NCBI GenBank assembly: GCA_024036415.1
Contig: JAMWET010005036.1
Coordinates: 1 to 64,000 of the forward strand
From: Prochilodus magdalenae
Lineage: Eukaryota; Chordata; Actinopteri; Characiformes; Prochilodontidae
DNA: 64,000 nucleotides
Direction: 5' to 3'
Positions 58,275 through 64,000 of the stretch are shown here, one piece after another. Position numbers and translations under genes: made by a program. Numbering within the stretch: position 1 is the first letter of the stretch; every line of letters starts with the position of its first letter. The notes beneath the pieces are model-generated. The model worked only from the letters and a program-made list of their open reading frames with translations. It did no database searches and had not been told where the DNA came from.

Positions 58275-59262
58275 TGAAAACAGAATTATTTATGAATGAT
58301 TGTTGGCAAAAGAAGAAAAGGAAAAAAAATGACGCACACTAATAAAGGACATGGGAAACGAACTGTGGACGTGGAGACAAGGATCCCTATTAGTCACTGA
58401 AAAGCGCATGTGCCCAAGGGTGTTGTCTTTCTGTGCCCCCTTGAGTTTGTTTCTACTAAGAGCTTGTTGTACAAACATGTCCAAGCTTGGTTACTTTTCA
58501 GTCAAAACACATCATTGTTTTCTTTTTCCTATTTTTGCCAACAAAGCACAAAATAATTTTTTACTATGTTTTAAAGAAAATACTCTAAAATATTAAAAAA
58601 ACATAAGCTTCAAGTTCTGGCCTCTTACAGTATTTTAAAGTTGGTTAAGACTTGGCTGATTTTTAAGAAATTGGCACTAACAAATATATATCTGGGGTTA
58701 CTTGGTCTTTTTTCTAATTGTATAATTTAATTGAGTACAGAGTTTGTAAAGTATCAGAGTATATATATTGTTTCTACGACATGGTATTGCATTTATATCT
58801 TTTTACTACTCCAGTGATCTGTGATGGCTGCAGCAGCTTTATGTTATTATATATTTTGTTTTTGTTTTTTAAAATAAAAACGTTGAAGAAATCCATCTTT
58901 AAAATAGATCAAATATTCTAAAGATTGTGTACAGGATATTCTTTAGTGTTGGAGATTCAGTGTAGGAATATTTGCTTTTTTTGAAACACAAAACTTTTAT
59001 TTTCTGTTAAGAGTTAAAGATTTTTGCTATATTATGGACAATGTAATCATATATATATTAATTTTGTACCTACATTGTGCAATACTTGATAAAATACGGT
59101 ATAACAAAGTATTTTGAGTCAGTGTCTTACATGTCAAGAGGGACTGAAATAGTTTATATTAAGTTTGTATTAAAATGCTTAAAATATATGCTTGTCTTTA
59201 TTTTTTTTTATTTCATATTTGCACCCTGGCCTTTTTCAATAAAAGCAACTTTAGTCAAAAAT
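58275..59262 (+). promoter_or_regulatory. tob1: tob1 3' UTR with two poly(A) signals
   Basis: AU-rich stretch of about 1 kb after the stop codon, with ATTTA-type pentamers that fit a short-lived early-response mRNA. AATAAA occurs at 58873-58878 and again at 59238-59243, so a short and a long form are possible; the second would end near 59262. GTGCAATA at 59077-59084 is an 8-mer match to the miR-25/92 seed, and TTTGCAC at 59218-59224 matches the miR-19 seed. Mammalian TOB1 is a reported miR-25 target. The miRNA sites are sequence matches only. Confidence 0.7.
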
Positions 59263-62200
59263 GAGCTCCTGGAATGAATTATTATTATTATTATTATTTT
59301 ATTTTTTTTTTGTTTGGTTGGTTTGTTTTTACTTGGGAGTTTTTATCAATCACAGCATGAAATTCGTAATGGGATGGTGTAGCGAGTATAATTTGGAAAT
59401 GTTCAGACTGCAGGCAAATCGGATTATTTACAGAAATCCGGATTTGTGTATCCAGACATCATCAAGCTATCTGCGTGGACTGCTGTGCTAACAACAAGAT
59501 TGTCACTGGATGAATGGCAAATCCCAGCATCGTCAGTTTCATTGAATTTGACATTATTGGCATGTTGCGAGTGATTCAGAGTGCACTTTGAAATCCAAAT
59601 TAAACTGGGATGTGTCCATATAAACCCAAATGGAATGGCTTTCTAAACCACTTCCAAATGTAGGTATCAGGTATCTTGAAGTAATTACTGTCCAGCCTAC
59701 CAAAAACCAAAAATCTGATTCAGTCCGAACCAGGACTTTGAACCTGTGAGTGATGATTTCAATGAGTTTAGCTCAGCAGCAGTATTGGTTCACCAGACCC
59801 AGGAATGGTTCTTGAGAAGTCCAGTCTTCCATGCCTTTATGATCCACCACCATCACAAAACTGTAGTATCTTGAAGGCGTATCATTGGGCCATACAGATT
59901 TATAGAGTTTGTTGGCACTGTTAGCAGCAGCTTAGTGTCCAGGGGGTATTCCACACAGCAGGATTTCTTAGTTAGCCAGATAACTCAAGCCTTAAGATGA
60001 GGACTGCCCAATCAGAATGTTCCTCAGCTCTTTTCCTATTAGACAAGCTTGACCTTGGGCTTATCTGGCTGACTGCTTGCTTTGTGGAATACCACCCAAG
60101 AGTAATGTTGTTGTTGTGGCCAGGCATTTGTAGATTAGCAGGTAAACTCATTCTAATTAAAGTAGCTTTGCCTTGATAACCTATTATGTGTTAATACTGT
60201 TCACTGTTGAGGAAGAGAATTGATTTTGGACCTAGCTGAAGGGCTAATGAAGCAATCGGATGAGTAAGATGTGAGGGGGAGGTCAGAGTATTTATTTTGT
60301 ATATCTGGGTTACATCAGTGTAGGACATTTAACACCTGGGGGTTATGAGCTTTCCGAGCAGCTTTCCAGTCCAACGTAATGCGTCTGCAGCAGCATGTGG
60401 GTCATTTTTTTTTTTAATAAAGAAAAATGGCCACAAAGCTGGACTGACTCATTGCCCTGATTTGTTTCTGTATCTTAGTGCAGTCATAATAACAGCAGGT
60501 AGACCTAGTTCATGTTGTACAGTCATTAGGGTTTAAAGTTCCCTCATTGATTGAATAATCACGGCTGCAGTCTTATATGTGGCAAAGGTTCCTTCTAAAC
60601 GTTCAGAAACAAATCGGCTCTGCGGGCCTGTGTCCGGCCTCCCTCTGTGAAAGCCTGTTACTCGTGTGGACATACCAACCTTGCTTCGCAATTAGTCCTG
60701 AAATGTGCACTTTGTTATTGCAGCTGAGTGCAAAGCCCCTTTTTGTGAGAGCTGAGATTAGACTGTTCACGGCATTCACAAAGCCTGCTTGTTTATTTTC
60801 AATGCCGCAGTTCAAAACCTAGCAGATACTTATTGTGAACTTGGATACGACCAAATGGTGTTCTAATTTCCCATCGGAAATCACTAATATTCTAATGTCC
60901 TGTGCTAGAAGTCCTCCACAAAATGCCTTTACCGTGTTTTCTTTCCGAGCACCAAGTTTTTTGATTGTATCCGCTGTTTCCAAAACACAGTTGCCTGTAG
61001 GGTGAGATTGTGTTCCTGATAGGCCTACTACAGGGAAGCTGCATTGCTATGAATCAACCCAACATACTTTAAAGCTGTGATAGAAACTCTGAGCTGCACT
61101 ATATTGAAACAATTTCCTGAGTATTAGGATCTCATCTATCTTCTCTTTGATCCATAGAACATCCTGAAGATACATATGGGGGGTTTGAGGGCCCTGGATG
61201 TGTAAAGGGTATAAAGAACCTCATGTTGGCTTCATGATCTTGGTCCACCAAAGGACATACAGTGAAACATATCAAAGGGTTGTGATATAGTGGATTCAGG
61301 ACAGATACCAGAATAATAGGCGTGTGGCTTATAGCGTCATTTCATATGTAGTCTAACCACTTACACAGCTACTGAACTCTATCTGCCAGTGTTTGAAGGT
61401 CACCTATGTTACTAGTCAACACAGAATTTGCTGGCATGTGCAGTACCTTAGTGATCTTTCTGAGGAGCTAGGTGGGGCCAAGCACTTACGTGCAAAGTTC
61501 AGTGGCCTTACAAGCATGCTCGGTATCTGTATAGAGGTGGAAAATCAGGTCAATCAAGCCCATGAATTACCATTCAAGACATGGCCCTGCCAGAAAGGGA
61601 ATCTTTTGTAGTCATGTCACATGGTGTCACATGACGTTTTTCCTCATCCCTTTTGTTTTTTGCTGAGCATTACGATAGAGTTTCTCACAAAGTGGAATCA
61701 GAATGCTGGTTTCTAATCGAAGCCTGTAGATCACTGTTGATATGACGTCACAAATGCCACCTTTTATGACATCATAGCAATCGATCTAGCAATTCCAAAA
61801 CGAATCATTGACTCAAAGCAGAAATACTTGCATCCAAAAACTTGTATATGCACCAGCTAACGAATAAAGCTCATTTGAATCATATTAGATCATTCGGGCT
61901 GCACACAGAGCACACAAAGGGTGAGGCTTAGGAAGAGTCCAGTATGAGGAAGCGATTCCTTTGTGACCAAACCCTTCGCACAGGGAATGACTTGTCACTA
62001 AGCAGGGCTGGAGCACAAGCAGATGCAGTACTGATGGATTGTGTTTGCTGTTGTTGTGCCTCCCTCTTGGAGTGTATCAGTGGCAGCAGCAGAGACCATT
62101 CCTCTCCCCCTGGTCCCTAAAGTATTTGATGTTCCCGGCCCTGTGTAATTTAATCTCGGTTGGCTCCCTGCAGCTCTCACCCATAAACCTCTGCTCTTAT

Positions 62201-64000
62201 AATAGGAAGCTGCAACACAATTTCTCCTCTAATCTAGCTGCCTCTGCTCAGGAGAGATAAGGCCGCAGTTTGTTTTGGTCACGAACTGCCTGCTGGAACT
62301 TAATTGTTATGCCTATGTAATGTATGGTAGCCTCTACTACATGGAAATAGGACCCAGCCACTAGCCCCCTCTGCTCCGCTTGCGTTGAGGACTTGATGGA
62401 CGTTAAGATCTCGTCAGGATAAAACCTAACCTTTTAATCAGAAGGGTCTTCTGTTATGCTTTGCCAGCTGACACGACCAGTCACTCAGATGCTCAGAGCG
62501 TAAGCCTTCTCCTATGACATGCTAAGCCTTTCTTTCGGTCTCCATAAATTGGTTTGAGCTCAGAGGCCTTGCGAAATAAGGGCTGTCGCAAGCTGGTGCC
62601 GACACACGTGTTCACACTACTTGAAAAGGCTTATGAGGAAACACCCCATATGTCAGGCCCAAAGAATTCCTCTCCGATTCAAGCCAGAGGAATCCCTGTC
62701 AGGCGGCCTGTGACGTATAGGAAACTATCACTATCATTTTAACCCCACGTGGAATGGACTATTTAAATAATCTCTGCTCCTTACGCAACAACGCTAAAGT
62801 TGGCCTCTTCAAAACATTTGCTTAAATGCTTCGCCTTTAGATTCCGCATGAAGCTTCTGTTTTCCCCATGCTTCCCAGAGAGTGGCTGCTGTGCTTCCGC
62901 AGCAAGCCGGCTAGCCGCCTTACATCAGCAATGTGTCTGGGTCCACTGAGGTAGGAAAAAAAATCAGTGCAGCACTCAGAGGAACTCTCCCCAGTCTAAA
63001 TTATTCAGCACGGATGAAACTAAAAGGCCCACTGATGTGCTACACAATTTTCAGCTAAGGTCAAGGTAAGATGGAAAAATCCATGACTGTTGCTACTCCA
63101 TCAGAGTCAGTAGAAGCATATAGGCTATCAGCTCTGGACTGGCTGCTGAAAGTGGAATGACAGACATCTGAAGGCTGATAGACACCCAAATACTGTGTCT
63201 CTTATCCTCTCAGACAATGACTAGAACAAGAATTCTCTTTCTCCGCCAAAAATATATCTGGAGTTACACAGTATTCTGTGTTTTTCAAATGATGTTTTTT
63301 AAATTATTATTGCAGGTAGTCTTTTAATTATTTTGTCTCATTCCAGGTTTTACATTTTGATTGTGTTTTCATGTGTATCAATTGGAAATAATTTGTGCAA
63401 TCACGTAAATGGAATAAGAACAAAGGGCTATCCAACAATACGCCTGTGGCACAGCTTTCTGCTTGGAAGTGCAAATTTGTATGGGGAGCAGACACTTTAG
63501 CAGCCCTTTGAAGAAAAGGGAGGGTTAGAATATGAGTTTCCAAAACAGTGAATAGTGAATTTACAGGAGCAGGCTAAGGTTTCTATAGGCGTTAATGTCA
63601 GTTAATGCAAAAAGTCTTGATTCGAAGTCATTATGGAACATTTCTGTTGGTCAGAAAATCATCAGTGATGGATATATCTGATTACATAGTACAGTAATAT
63701 AGTACAGGTGCTGTCGGACATGTGTGACCCTGTTGGTTGTCAATGAGAATAACACATACAGGGGAAATATAACTTTGATCATCCACTCTGATCATCTGGT
63801 GGTGTCCATAAGCAGGTCATGTTCTTAGTTGGAGAGAGGGCTAACAAGCAATGCCGGAGTGGGAGAACTTGGAGAATTCCTAGTGGGCAAGTAACGTTTG
63901 GACAGCTGACTGTGACCTAATGAATACAGTCGTGGGAGACTAGATGAAGCTGGAATTAGCTTCTTGTTCTTATTTTTTGACTTAAATGATGGTGGAATAA
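59263..64000. other. Non-coding DNA downstream of tob1
   Basis: An (ATT)n run at 59277-59298 directly follows the tob1 3' end, then the 156-bp MITE. Nothing else recognised; 62.0-62.9 kb is GC-richer and single-copy-looking. No neighbouring gene begins inside the window. Confidence 0.5.
59942..60097. mobile_element. 156-bp MITE downstream of tob1, Harbinger-like
   Basis: GGGGGTATTCCACACAGCAG…TTAGCCAGATAA pairs with TTATCTGGCTGACTGCTTGC…TTTGTGGAATACCACCC. GTATTCCA-ended elements with an internal CTGCTT are common in fish. It lies about 680 bp beyond the distal tob1 poly(A) signal. Confidence 0.65.

Overview
The window looks like a piece of a teleost fish chromosome. It has one recognisable, intact protein-coding gene (tob1) with eukaryotic gene structure: a TATA/CCAAT promoter, a non-coding first exon, a GT-AG intron and AATAAA polyadenylation signals. 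The rest is a long, mostly non-coding, AT-rich stretch crowded with fish-type repeats: tRNA-derived SINEs, L2-like LINE remnants, decayed Tc1/mariner copies, many small inverted-repeat (MITE-like) elements, microsatellites and a 3-kb minisatellite. The repeat mix suggests an ostariophysan fish, but that is an inference from memory and not a species call.

Layout. 1-32.4 kb: non-coding DNA with MITE-like elements (6.34, 9.22, 10.5, 15.7, 16.5, 19.8 kb), SINEs (9.7, 20.9 kb; older family at 5.6 and 14.1 kb), two adjacent decayed Tc1-type transposase remnants (21.8 and 22.3 kb), one protein-like open frame on the minus strand (24.85-25.04 kb) and a compound (TTA/TTG)n tract (30.3-30.7 kb). 32.45-35.45 kb: a tandem array of about 103 copies of a 29-bp unit, ending against a LINE reverse-transcriptase remnant. 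35.8-38.8 kb: a 259-bp MITE and a truncated L2-like LINE. 40.9-41.6 kb: the second copy of an unclassified dispersed repeat also seen at 19.0-19.6 kb. 44.95-46.8 kb: a rearranged mosaic of an AT-rich hairpin, a decayed Tc1 element, inverted and direct duplications and nested SINEs. 51-54.7 kb: two more MITEs.

55.0-59.3 kb is the tob1 locus on the plus strand. A CRE-like site, three CCAAT boxes and a TATA box lead into a roughly 245-nt 5' UTR exon and a 1.2-kb intron. One exon carries the whole 328-residue protein, and a 1-kb AU-rich 3' UTR follows. TOB1 is an antiproliferative adaptor that links the CCR4-NOT deadenylase (through its BTG/Tob domain) to poly(A)-binding protein (through two PAM2 motifs). 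Everything else in the window is either repeat-derived or unexplained single-copy sequence. Some of the latter may be conserved regulatory DNA, which cannot be tested without alignments. I see no prokaryotic operon, CRISPR array, genuine tRNA/rRNA gene or intact transposase.
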